A stretch of 64,000 nt of DNA, taken from NCBI RefSeq assembly GCF_000424305.1, contig NZ_AUJQ01000006.1:62001-126000 (forward strand). The letters are read 5' to 3'. Numbering within the stretch: the first letter of the stretch is position 1; every line of letters begins with the position of its first letter. Below the pieces are notes generated by a model that saw only the letters and a program-made list of their open reading frames with translations, did no database searches and was not told the origin of the DNA. Below, one piece after another: positions 1-7,356 of the stretch. The position numbers and the translations under genes are program-made. The stretch comes from Pseudobutyrivibrio ruminis AD2017 (GTDB taxonomy: Bacteria > Bacillota > Clostridia > Lachnospirales > Lachnospiraceae).

Positions 1-1635
1 GAGCTTGTCCGTCTGTTATCCAGCGGCAGAGAGAACCTTTGCGTAGTAGGTGATGACGACCAGTCCATCTACAAATTCCGTGGAGCAGACATTTACAACA
101 TTCTCAATTTTGAGCAGCATTTCCCAAATGCTCACGTGATTAAGCTGGAGCAGAATTATCGTAGTACAGGCAATATCCTGGATGCTGCCAATGCAGTTAT
201 TGCAAATAACGAGGGACGTAAGGAAAAGGCTCTTTGGACTGAAGAAGAAGCTGGAGACAAAATCAACTTCCAACAGTTCGACAGCGCTTACGAGGAAGCC
301 AGCTACATAGCCAGCAATATTGCCAGCTTTGTACGCAAAGGAGAGGCCGATTACAGAGATTGCGCAATCCTTTATCGTACCAACGCCCAGTCCCGTCTTA
401 TAGAAGAAAAAATGATATACGAAGGCATCCCTTACAAAATAGTAGGCGGTGTTAATTTCTACAGCCGTAAGGAAATCAAGGATGTTATTGCATATCTTAA
501 AACAGTAGATAACGGTGCTGATGATATCGCAGTTCAGCGTATTATAAATATTCCAAAGCGAGGCATTGGTGCCACATCCATTGCAAAGGTATCAGATTAC
601 GCCAGAGAACACGGCCTTAATTTCTACGAGGCTTTAGTTCATGCAAACGATATTCCATCCATTGGAAAGGCAGCAGTTAAGATTAAGGGCTTCACAGATT
701 TAATTGAAAAGCTCAGAAAGATTGCTGCGGAGGAATCAGTATCAGCTCTTGTCGAGGAAATCTTAGACCAGACAGATTACGTGGCTGAGCTTAGAGCAGA
801 GGGCACAGATGAGGCCAAAGCGCGTATCGAAAATATCGATGAGCTTCTTACAAAGGCCGTAGCCTACGAAAAGGACGCCAGAGACGACGATGAAGAGCCT
901 ACACTTTCAGGCTTCTTGGAGGATGTAGCACTTGTGGCAGATATAGATAGCTACGAAGAAAGCGATAACTATGTTGTGCTCATGACTCTTCATGGCGCCA
1001 AGGGTCTTGAGTTCCCACGTGTTTACATGGCCGGCATGGAGGATGGCCTGTTCCCAGGACAGGGCGCCATCTTTGACGGCGGCGGAGCCGATTCAGAATT
1101 AGAAGAGGAGCGCCGTCTTGCATACGTTGGAATCACACGTGCCAGAGAGCATCTTACCATGACTGCTGCCCGAATGCGTATGATTCGTGGCGAGACTCAG
1201 TTCCACAAGATTTCTCGCTTTGTTAAGGAAATCCCAGAGGATTTAATTAAGGGCAATCTGTGGGAACCAAAGCCTATGGAGGATTATTCAAGCACTCCTA
1301 TTGGAGAGTACTCTGTATATCAAAAGCCTTCTGGCAGAGGCCCAGCCATCGCTACAAGCTACGGTGATAATAAGCGTTCAGTTCGCGATACATTTAAGAC
1401 TAACGTATATACGGTAGGAAGTTCCACTACCGCAGTTGCTAACAAAAACGGAACTAAGATAGAAAAATCAGAATTGGAATATGGCATCGGCGACAGAGTC
1501 AGCCATATCAAATTTAAGGAAGGAACAGTAAAGGACATCATCGACGAAGGCCGTGACTACGAGGTCACCGTAGACTTCGACGGCGTCGGAATCAAGAAGA
1601 TGTTCGCCTCCTTCGCAAAATTAAAGAAAGTATAA
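1..1635 (+). CDS. pcrA: ATP-dependent DNA helicase PcrA/UvrD, 5' truncated by window edge
   Basis: C-terminal 544 residues of a superfamily 1A helicase, open from base 1, so the true start lies upstream. Visible motifs in order are VGDDDQSIY (motif III) at residues 16-24, LEQNYRST (motif IV), TLHGAKGLEF (motif V) and EEERRLAYVGITRARE (motif VI with the arginine finger). The last 50 residues (IGDRVSHIKFKEGTV) resemble the Tudor-like tail by which PcrA binds RNA polymerase. PcrA unwinds DNA in nucleotide excision repair and rolling-circle replication and clears RNA polymerase and recombinase from DNA. The GTG at 136 is internal and not a start. rlmD follows after a palindromic repeat and is probably cotranscribed. 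Family call is secure; PcrA rather than Rep or another UvrD rests on the tail. Confidence 0.95.
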   Translation, partial: ELVRLLSSGRENLCVVGDDDQSIYKFRGADIYNILNFEQHFPNAHVIKLEQNYRSTGNILDAANAVIANNEGRKEKALWTEEEAGDKINFQQFDSAYEEASYIASNIASFVRKGEADYRDCAILYRTNAQSRLIEEKMIYEGIPYKIVGGVNFYSRKEIKDVIAYLKTVDNGADDIAVQRIINIPKRGIGATSIAKVSDYAREHGLNFYEALVHANDIPSIGKAAVKIKGFTDLIEKLRKIAAEESVSALVEEILDQTDYVAELRAEGTDEAKARIENIDELLTKAVAYEKDARDDDEEPTLSGFLEDVALVADIDSYEESDNYVVLMTLHGAKGLEFPRVYMAGMEDGLFPGQGAIFDGGGADSELEEERRLAYVGITRAREHLTMTAARMRMIRGETQFHKISRFVKEIPEDLIKGNLWEPKPMEDYSSTPIGEYSVYQKPSGRGPAIATSYGDNKRSVRDTFKTNVYTVGSSTTAVANKNGTKIEKSELEYGIGDRVSHIKFKEGTVKDIIDEGRDYEVTVDFDGVGIKKMFASFAKLKKV

Positions 1636-1638
1636 AAG

Positions 1639-1685
1639 GCTTCCCCTTGAGGGGAAGCTGTCAGCGATAGCTGACTGATGAGGTG
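1639..1685. repeat. REP-like palindromic intergenic repeat
   Basis: Two adjacent perfect hairpins: GCTTCCCC/GGGGAAGC (1639-1646 with 1651-1658, loop TTGA) and GTCAGC/GCTGAC (1660-1665 with 1670-1675, loop GATA), followed by TGATGAGGTG. I recall near-identical intergenic repeats in many Firmicutes genomes; copy number here cannot be tested from one window. The GAGGTG at its right end serves as the rlmD ribosome site, so the repeat is part of that gene's leader. There is no T tract, so it is not a classical terminator. Confidence 0.75.
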
Positions 1686-1688
1686 TAT

Positions 1689-3152
1689 ATGAAACGCGGT
1701 GAAATAGTTCAGGGAAAAGTAGTAAAGGTTTCTTTCCCTAACAAAGGTATTATAGAAACAGCAGAGGGCGACAAGCTTCGTGTAAAGGGCGTGTTGCCAG
1801 GTCAGACTGTTTCAGTAAGAGTTAAAAAGAGTTCAAAGGAAAAGGCCCAGGGAAATCTCCTTTCCCTAGATGTTCCATCTCCTATGGAAATGGAGCAGCC
1901 TTATTGTGTACATTATGGTAAATGCGGTGGCTGTACATATCAGTCGCTTCCTTATGAGGAGCAGCTAAAGCTAAAGGAAGGCATGATTCATGATTTAATG
2001 GCTCCTGTCATCAGCGAAGATGTATGGAATGCCACATACGAAGGCATCAAAGCCAGCCCAAAGCAGTTTGGTTATCGTAATAAAATGGAGTTCTCATTCG
2101 GAGATGAGGTAAAGGACGGTCCACTTACACTTGGTATGCATAAGAAGGGCAGCTTCTATGATGTTGTTACAGTAGATGGTTGTCAGATTATCGATGCGGA
2201 TATGCGTCGTGTTCTTACAATCACTTTAGATTACTTCGCAAATGCGAAGCAGCCATATTATCGCAAGAATACACATGAAGGATACTTGCGCCATCTGCTT
2301 GTTCGTAAGGCAACAAAGACAGGTGAAATCTTAGTAGATTTGGTTACTAGTACACAGATTTCATCAATCTACGAGCTTGCTCTTTTAGAGGGATGGAAGC
2401 AAGCACTTTTGAAATGTCAGGATTGGGAAGGAAAGCTTACGGGTATTCTTCATACTAAAAATGATAGAGAGGCTGATGTGGTAGCAGACGAAGGCACAGA
2501 GGTGCTTTACGGCCAAAGCTGGTTTAAGGAAGAGCTTCTTGGTCTTTCATTTACTATCAGCCCATTCTCATTCTTCCAGACTAATTCTTTGGGAGCAGAA
2601 GTACTTTACAGCACAGCACGTGACTTCATTGCCGCTGGTGCTGATGGAGCAGAAGTATACGACCTTTATTCAGGTACAGGCACCATCGCTCAGGTTATCG
2701 CACCTGCAGCAAAGCATGTAACTGGTGTAGAAATTATAGAAGAAGCAGTTGAGGCAGCTAAGGAAAACGCCAAGCTCAACGGTCTTGATAACTGCGATTT
2801 CATCGCAGGTGATGTTCTCAAGGTTCTTGATGACATTTCAGAAAAGCCTGATTACATCATCCTTGATCCACCTAGAGATGGCATTCATCCAAAGGCACTT
2901 GATAAAATCATCGACTATGGTGTAGATTCACTTGTCTACATCTCATGCAAGCCTACCAGCTTAGCTCGCGACCTGGAGGTATTCCTCGCCCGCGGCTACA
3001 AGGTCACACGCCTTGCCTGCGTTGACATGTTCCCGGGTACTTACCATGTGGAGACGGTAGCACTTTTGTCCAAACTTTCTAGCGCAGAAAAACACGTAGA
3101 ATACAGCATTTTAGGTGATGAATTGGACGTTACAACAGCAGAAAGCTATTGA
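1689..3152 (+). CDS. rlmD: 23S rRNA (uracil-5-)-methyltransferase, RlmD/RumA (RlmCD) family
   Basis: 487 residues from ATG 1689; a GTG at 1683 lies inside the GAGGTG ribosome site and is a less likely start. It methylates uridine C5 in 23S rRNA using S-adenosylmethionine. An N-terminal TRAM RNA-binding domain (about 3-60) is followed by an iron-sulfur cysteine cluster C73-x5-C79-G-G-C82, a Rossmann methyltransferase fold (DLYSGTGTI), the catalytic-loop motif DPPRDG, and the nucleophile in YISCKP (Cys about 420). In Firmicutes one such enzyme often modifies both U747 and U1939 (RlmCD); the sequence alone does not decide this. The extreme C-terminus (DELDVTTAES-Tyr-stop) looks cut short against homologues I recall; see findings. 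A bidirectional terminator follows. Confidence 0.93.
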   Translation: MKRGEIVQGKVVKVSFPNKGIIETAEGDKLRVKGVLPGQTVSVRVKKSSKEKAQGNLLSLDVPSPMEMEQPYCVHYGKCGGCTYQSLPYEEQLKLKEGMIHDLMAPVISEDVWNATYEGIKASPKQFGYRNKMEFSFGDEVKDGPLTLGMHKKGSFYDVVTVDGCQIIDADMRRVLTITLDYFANAKQPYYRKNTHEGYLRHLLVRKATKTGEILVDLVTSTQISSIYELALLEGWKQALLKCQDWEGKLTGILHTKNDREADVVADEGTEVLYGQSWFKEELLGLSFTISPFSFFQTNSLGAEVLYSTARDFIAAGADGAEVYDLYSGTGTIAQVIAPAAKHVTGVEIIEEAVEAAKENAKLNGLDNCDFIAGDVLKVLDDISEKPDYIILDPPRDGIHPKALDKIIDYGVDSLVYISCKPTSLARDLEVFLARGYKVTRLACVDMFPGTYHVETVALLSKLSSAEKHVEYSILGDELDVTTAESY

Positions 3153-3184
3153 AGAGGTGTTGAAGTTTTATAATATTATAAAAA

Positions 3185-3226
3185 AGAAGCTAATTGCTAT
3201 TATTGTAGCGATTAGCTTCTTTTATA
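3185..3226. terminator. Bidirectional intrinsic terminator between rlmD and XRE gene
   Basis: A 14-bp stem (3185-3198 with 3207-3220, one G-T wobble) with an 8-nt loop is followed by TTTTATAG on the plus strand and preceded by an A run, so it has a T run on the minus strand too. It lies exactly between the convergent ends of rlmD and the reverse-strand XRE gene. Confidence 0.85.
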
Positions 3227-3545
3227 GTTTTATGCATTCATCAATTATGGATTCTATAATTCTTACTTGGCTAGGAGTTAGCTGTCTGAGTTTGTCTGAT
3301 ATTAACAGCAAATCTTTGTCTATAATGTCCCCGGTTAGAATATAATCCGTACTAACTCCTAAGGCATTAGCAACATGTAGTAGATTTTCAGGTCGCATAG
3401 CCCTCTTTCCACTTTCGGCATATGAAACAAATTGGGTAGTGACATTACTTTTTTCAGCCAAGCCTTCTTGCGTTAGTCCTAATTTTTTTCTTCGTTCTTC
3501 AATTCGTTTTCCAATTTCTGATAAAAACAATTCTTGTTCTGTCAA
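3222..3545 (-). CDS. XRE/Cro-CI family transcriptional repressor (107 aa)
   Basis: Small DNA-binding protein with a classic helix-turn-helix at residues 10-65 (IGKRIEERRKKLGLTQEGLA ... VSYAESGKRA ... LGVSTDYILTG). I place the start at TTG 3545 because GAAAGGA sits 9 nt upstream; the longer reading frame back to TTG 3581 has no ribosome site. The C-terminal 40 residues form a short helical dimerisation-type tail with no peptidase or ligand domain. It is divergent from the zinc-ribbon operon, and the shared intergenic region carries four TCAACA/TGTTGA half-sites, which I read as its operators. The role, repression of the operon and of itself, is inferred from layout. Confidence 0.85.
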   Translation of the reverse strand: MTEQELFLSEIGKRIEERRKKLGLTQEGLAEKSNVTTQFVSYAESGKRAMRPENLLHVANALGVSTDYILTGDIIDKDLLLISDKLRQLTPSQVRIIESIIDECIKL

Positions 3546-3577
3546 GAGAGTAAATCCTTTCTTTTTGTTAAATTTTA

Positions 3578-3634
3578 TCAACAGAATTGTGAATTTTTAA
3601 TGGTGTATTGTTGAAATAAATCAACAACTGTTGA
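3578..3634. promoter_or_regulatory. Putative XRE operators: four TCAACA/TGTTGA half-sites
   Basis: Half-sites are TCAACA 3578-3583, TGTTGA 3609-3614, TCAACA 3621-3626 and TGTTGA 3629-3634. The last two form a perfect palindrome with a 2-bp centre (TCAACA-AC-TGTTGA) whose right half overlaps the -35 box of the forward promoter. The half-site at 3578 is next to a TAAAAT -10-like box on the reverse strand, so the arrangement suits a repressor controlling both directions. Confidence 0.65.
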
Positions 3635-3659
3635 TACAACCTTATGTGCATAGTAGAAT
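3631..3659 (+). promoter_or_regulatory. Promoter of the zinc-ribbon operon
   Basis: TTGATA (3631-3636), a 17-bp spacer and TAGAAT (3654-3659) make a near-consensus vegetative promoter about 60 nt upstream of the first gene. The -35 hexamer is shared with the right half of the TCAACA-AC-TGTTGA palindrome, so repressor and polymerase should exclude each other. Confidence 0.7.
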
Positions 3660-3718
3660 TATAATCAGATAAAAGCGCTAAAACCTTGTATTAGTCAGAA
3701 AATATGAAAGGGGATATT

Positions 3719-3982
3719 ATGACACGTGTTGAAAAAGCTGAAGTTATAGGGAAATTATATAGTAGAAATAATACTCAAGAATCGATTGCAAAAGTATTAA
3801 AGATGAGTGTAAGTGATGTTGGGGCAGTTACTAGATGGATGGGTTTTGAACATACAAAGTATGTAACACCAGAAAACATGAATGATAATCAGCTTATAAA
3901 ACCAATACGATTCGAAGAGGACATTTCATTTTTAGATAAGTATCCTGACGAAAATTTTATAGATTACTTAAAGGAGGTGTAA
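3719..3982 (+). CDS. Small HTH-like protein, first gene of zinc-ribbon operon (87 aa)
   Basis: Start ATG 3719 has AAAGGGG 5 nt upstream; an ATG at 3704 overlaps that ribosome site and is rejected. Residues 1-45 (EKAEVIGKLYSRNNTQESIAK then VLKMSVSDVGAVTRWMGF) read as a helix-turn-helix of the kind found in resolvase C-termini and sigma-like linkers, with a 'which helix follows' pattern of QESIAKVLKMS..VGAVTRW. The remainder is acidic and featureless. The next gene begins 3 nt after the stop, so the two are translationally linked. Function unknown; a DNA-binding accessory regulator is plausible but not shown. Confidence 0.75.
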   Translation: MTRVEKAEVIGKLYSRNNTQESIAKVLKMSVSDVGAVTRWMGFEHTKYVTPENMNDNQLIKPIRFEEDISFLDKYPDENFIDYLKEV

Positions 3983-3984
3983 TT

Positions 3985-4917
3985 ATGAAATGTAAGGTGT
4001 GTGGTACAGAATTTTCAGAGGGCTGTTTTTGTCCAGAGTGTGGAACCCAAATAGAGATAAACATAGCATCAAAAAATCAAGATAAAGGTTTTAATGATAA
4101 TCAATCACAAAAAGAAGAAACATCAAACAAACAAAAATCAAAAGAAAATGCTAGGGCTATATGGTCATTGGTTTTAGGCCTTGTTTCTTGGGTAAGTATA
4201 ATAACGGTTATTATACCTATAGTGTGTGGTGTTATTTCTATTGTGAAGGGAATTCAAGCTTTAAAGGCTAAAACGAAATATAAGAAATGCGCTATAGTTG
4301 GAATAATCCTCTCTATATTAATTTATGTATTTTTGATATATGTTGTTTTGTCACCTACCCCAACAAGTGGTACAAGTTCTTCAGAGACCATACAAGTGGA
4401 TATAGAAGAATCAAACGATGATAGTAGTTTGGAAGAAATATCTGATACGAATAGTGTAGAAGAAGCATCCGATGTTGGCACTGTGGAAGAAATGTCTGAT
4501 ACCGATGGTGTAGAAGCTATATCCAATATTGACGATACAGAAGAAATAGCAATAGAAGAGGAAAGTTCGAATGAGAGTAATTTTACTGAAGATGAACTAT
4601 TAGAATATGCGGATGAATATGAAGAAGATAAAATTGTAACGATTGATATAAATTATATAAAGAAATCATTAGCATATAATGACGATTGTATTGTTTATAT
4701 TGATGGCGAGGAAATAGGAAAGATAAAGGCTGGGAACGAGGAATATTATACAGGTTATCTATCAAGAGGAACTCATAAAATTCAAGTAAAAAGTGATACG
4801 CTTATACGTCATAATAATACAAGTAAAGTAAAATTTAAAGTGGATGAAGAAAACACTTATTTCAAATTTACATTAAAGGAAAAAGCTCTTGGTTTAAATA
4901 TTAAATTAGAAAAATAG
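3985..4917 (+). CDS. Zinc-ribbon, two-TM membrane protein with DUF4190-like segment and PEGA-like tail
   Basis: 310 residues. An N-terminal zinc ribbon (Cys 3, 6, 16, 19, with an extra Cys14) is followed by a charged linker, two hydrophobic segments (about 58-88 and 101-122) resembling DUF4190, a strongly acidic stretch (about 130-205) with degenerate SDTxxVEE-like repeats, and a C-terminal beta-rich domain (about 225-310; VYIDGEEIGKIKAGN, YLSRGTHKIQV) resembling PEGA-type modules. Predicted topology places the ribbon in the cytoplasm and the tail outside. The ribbon is almost the same as that of the gene at 7357. Ribosome site AGGAGGTG precedes the start. Function is unknown; architecture suggests a membrane sensor or scaffold. 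Confidence 0.8.
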   Translation: MKCKVCGTEFSEGCFCPECGTQIEINIASKNQDKGFNDNQSQKEETSNKQKSKENARAIWSLVLGLVSWVSIITVIIPIVCGVISIVKGIQALKAKTKYKKCAIVGIILSILIYVFLIYVVLSPTPTSGTSSSETIQVDIEESNDDSSLEEISDTNSVEEASDVGTVEEMSDTDGVEAISNIDDTEEIAIEEESSNESNFTEDELLEYADEYEEDKIVTIDINYIKKSLAYNDDCIVYIDGEEIGKIKAGNEEYYTGYLSRGTHKIQVKSDTLIRHNNTSKVKFKVDEENTYFKFTLKEKALGLNIKLEK

Positions 4918-4970
4918 TAGCTGTTATACAACGATGTAGATAACTGTTTTATGTATAAAAAGGAGATATT

Positions 4971-7325
4971 ATGGCACTTATAACTTGTCCAGACTGCAAT
5001 AACGAAGTTTCTGATAAAGCGAGCGTTTGTCCAAAATGTGGATATCCGATTTCTGACTTTGTGATGGAGTTAGAAGAAAAGAAAGCTCAGGAGGAATCAG
5101 AAAAAGAGGCACAAAAGCGCAAAGAGGAAGCAGCGATAATTCATTCTTTTACTATAAATGGTGAACAATTTGAGCTCAATGGAAGTCAAAGGGTGTGTGC
5201 ATATACTTTGGCAAGGATAGAAAATCAACGAGCATTAACACATTCTGCGCTTGTGTCTATTTATCAAAATGGATTATCCCCTGCTAATATGAAAGATGGC
5301 GAATTTGCTCAAATGGGAGCGGAATGGCTGTCTGACAAAGGCTATATCGTTTGGGAACATATATGGGATGATTATCTTCAAAATGTAATAGATGGAATGG
5401 GCCAAAGACAAATATATGATTTAATGGTTCCAATGAATTCTTTATATGATGCGATTTATGAAGTTAATCAAGAAGCAAAAGAACAATTTGATTTAGATTT
5501 TACGAATGCACATATGGAGTACGGAGATGGCTGGCATGAGGCTGAGTATATTTCACCGCCAATTGAGAGTATCTATGCGAATGATTTAGGAAGCTTAATA
5601 GGTGGAACGATTAGGGCAAAGTTGATTAATTCTGCACATGAAGCATTTAATAAACCAAAGGTTGAAAGAAAAAAGGAGGCAGTAGTTAAAAAGTGGCATA
5701 ATGACGTAAATAATGCCTTTGATGCATGGGATGCTACAGTGTTTTCCTTCTTGGATCGATGCATTGATTCTTTTTTTGATAGTTTGGGAGAAACCATAGT
5801 TAACGCTTTATATAGTGCAAATGTTATTTTTGAAGTTGATTTTAATTATTCAATAAGACTGGCTAGTGATAGAGTCGAATTGAATGAACAAATCGAGACA
5901 AAAACTAATAAAAATAATCCACCTTATAATTACATAAGTAGGTATATAAAAAAGAATCCTGGTGATGTGTATGGATTAATTTTTTACTTTAATATGATTG
6001 AATTTGAAACAGAAGATGATTTTACTAACTATGTGGAATTTACAAGATTTATTCTGGGTGACGCAAATGAGGCTGTTATAGAAGAAATTCTTAATGAGAA
6101 TAAAAAGACTCCAAAACAAAATATTATAGTATTTAAAAAGGATTCTGATTTGCACGAATATTTCTTGAAATATCAAAAGCCTTTAATAGATAAGAAACAA
6201 AAGGAAAAAGAGGAAAAAGAGAGAGCTCAAAGAACTTATGATGGCGTTTTATTCGACACAATTGATGAGAAAAGAATCTATCAAAATGATTCAGAGAGAT
6301 TTAGTCAGTCTATTAATTTATTATGTGAAGATGGTCCAATAATAGACGTAGCTAATTATATAAATAGCTACAGGTTGCTTGAGGCGAAAAAAGACCTTAT
6401 TATGACTGAACATTTTAAAAATCTTGCGAAAAAGGCCTTAAAAAAGATTAGTGAAAAAAACTATGACGAATTGGTATTTACTGATATAGATGATTTGGAG
6501 AATTATGTAAATGATAAATCCAAATGTGAAATATTAGTAGATTCTCTTTCGGAAGAAAAATTCTTTTCTAATATAAGCAATTCCATAAATATTTACAAGC
6601 AATTATTAGAAATAAGGAAAGAACTAAAATCTCATTTATGGAAAACGAAAGTAGACGCCATACTTCAATTTTGTGAAAAGTATATCAATTTGGATAAAAA
6701 TGATAATGGAAAATTATACTGCGATGTATTACAAAAGTACAATAAAAAGGATACACATGACGATACTGTCGTTTCGTTCTTTTCTGAAAAATCAGAAGTT
6801 GCAAAAAAATATGATATAGATGTTTATGCTTTCCTTGTAATTAATCAGATGATTATAACACCGAAAGAATTTTTTGTTATAGAGAATAGCAGCAAAAATA
6901 TTATTCCATTAAACGAAATAACCTCCATAGCTATTTTAAGAACAAAAAATGATGGAGATAAGTGTGTCCCATTCATTCAAATAGAAACCAACAATGGCAA
7001 AAAATATGATTTTTATATAGAAGGTAATCAGCTAAAAAAGAATAGTGATATATTTTTTATTCTAAATAAACTTCAGAAATATAGTCCTAGTGTTAATGAG
7101 ATAATCATAGAAGAAGAGCCAAAGAAAGAAGAGTCAAAGACAGAGGAGTCAAAGACAGAGGAGTCTAAGGTAGAAAAACCTGAAGTAGAACAGTCTAAGA
7201 CGGAAGAATCTATTAACAATAACATAAATGCTGATAATCCAACAAAATTCTGTGTCTTCTGTGGTTCTAAAATAGCTAGAACGTCAAAGTTTTGCAATTA
7301 TTGTGGAAAAAGAATGACAACCTAG
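4971..7325 (+). CDS. Large cytoplasmic protein with zinc ribbons at both ends (784 aa)
   Basis: Not recognised as a named family. The N-terminal zinc ribbon (Cys 6, 9, 20, 23; CPDCNNEVSDKASVCPKCGYP) leads into a charged helix, then an alpha-helical central region of about 550 residues with no membrane segment. Near residues 615-700 a beta-rich stretch (FLVINQMIITPKEFFVIENS ... FIQIETNNGKKYDFYI) looks like a PH/GRAM-type domain. A low-complexity repeat of TEESK units (about 712-745) precedes a C-terminal zinc ribbon (FCVFCGSKI ... FCNYCGKRM). AT-rich like its operon neighbours and preceded by AAAGGAG. Likely a scaffold that works with the two membrane zinc-ribbon proteins; this is inference from operon position and shared domains. 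Confidence 0.8.
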   Translation: MALITCPDCNNEVSDKASVCPKCGYPISDFVMELEEKKAQEESEKEAQKRKEEAAIIHSFTINGEQFELNGSQRVCAYTLARIENQRALTHSALVSIYQNGLSPANMKDGEFAQMGAEWLSDKGYIVWEHIWDDYLQNVIDGMGQRQIYDLMVPMNSLYDAIYEVNQEAKEQFDLDFTNAHMEYGDGWHEAEYISPPIESIYANDLGSLIGGTIRAKLINSAHEAFNKPKVERKKEAVVKKWHNDVNNAFDAWDATVFSFLDRCIDSFFDSLGETIVNALYSANVIFEVDFNYSIRLASDRVELNEQIETKTNKNNPPYNYISRYIKKNPGDVYGLIFYFNMIEFETEDDFTNYVEFTRFILGDANEAVIEEILNENKKTPKQNIIVFKKDSDLHEYFLKYQKPLIDKKQKEKEEKERAQRTYDGVLFDTIDEKRIYQNDSERFSQSINLLCEDGPIIDVANYINSYRLLEAKKDLIMTEHFKNLAKKALKKISEKNYDELVFTDIDDLENYVNDKSKCEILVDSLSEEKFFSNISNSINIYKQLLEIRKELKSHLWKTKVDAILQFCEKYINLDKNDNGKLYCDVLQKYNKKDTHDDTVVSFFSEKSEVAKKYDIDVYAFLVINQMIITPKEFFVIENSSKNIIPLNEITSIAILRTKNDGDKCVPFIQIETNNGKKYDFYIEGNQLKKNSDIFFILNKLQKYSPSVNEIIIEEEPKKEESKTEESKTEESKVEKPEVEQSKTEESINNNINADNPTKFCVFCGSKIARTSKFCNYCGKRMTT

Positions 7326-7356
7326 TTTTTGGAAGGCTTATAGGAAGGAGATTCAA

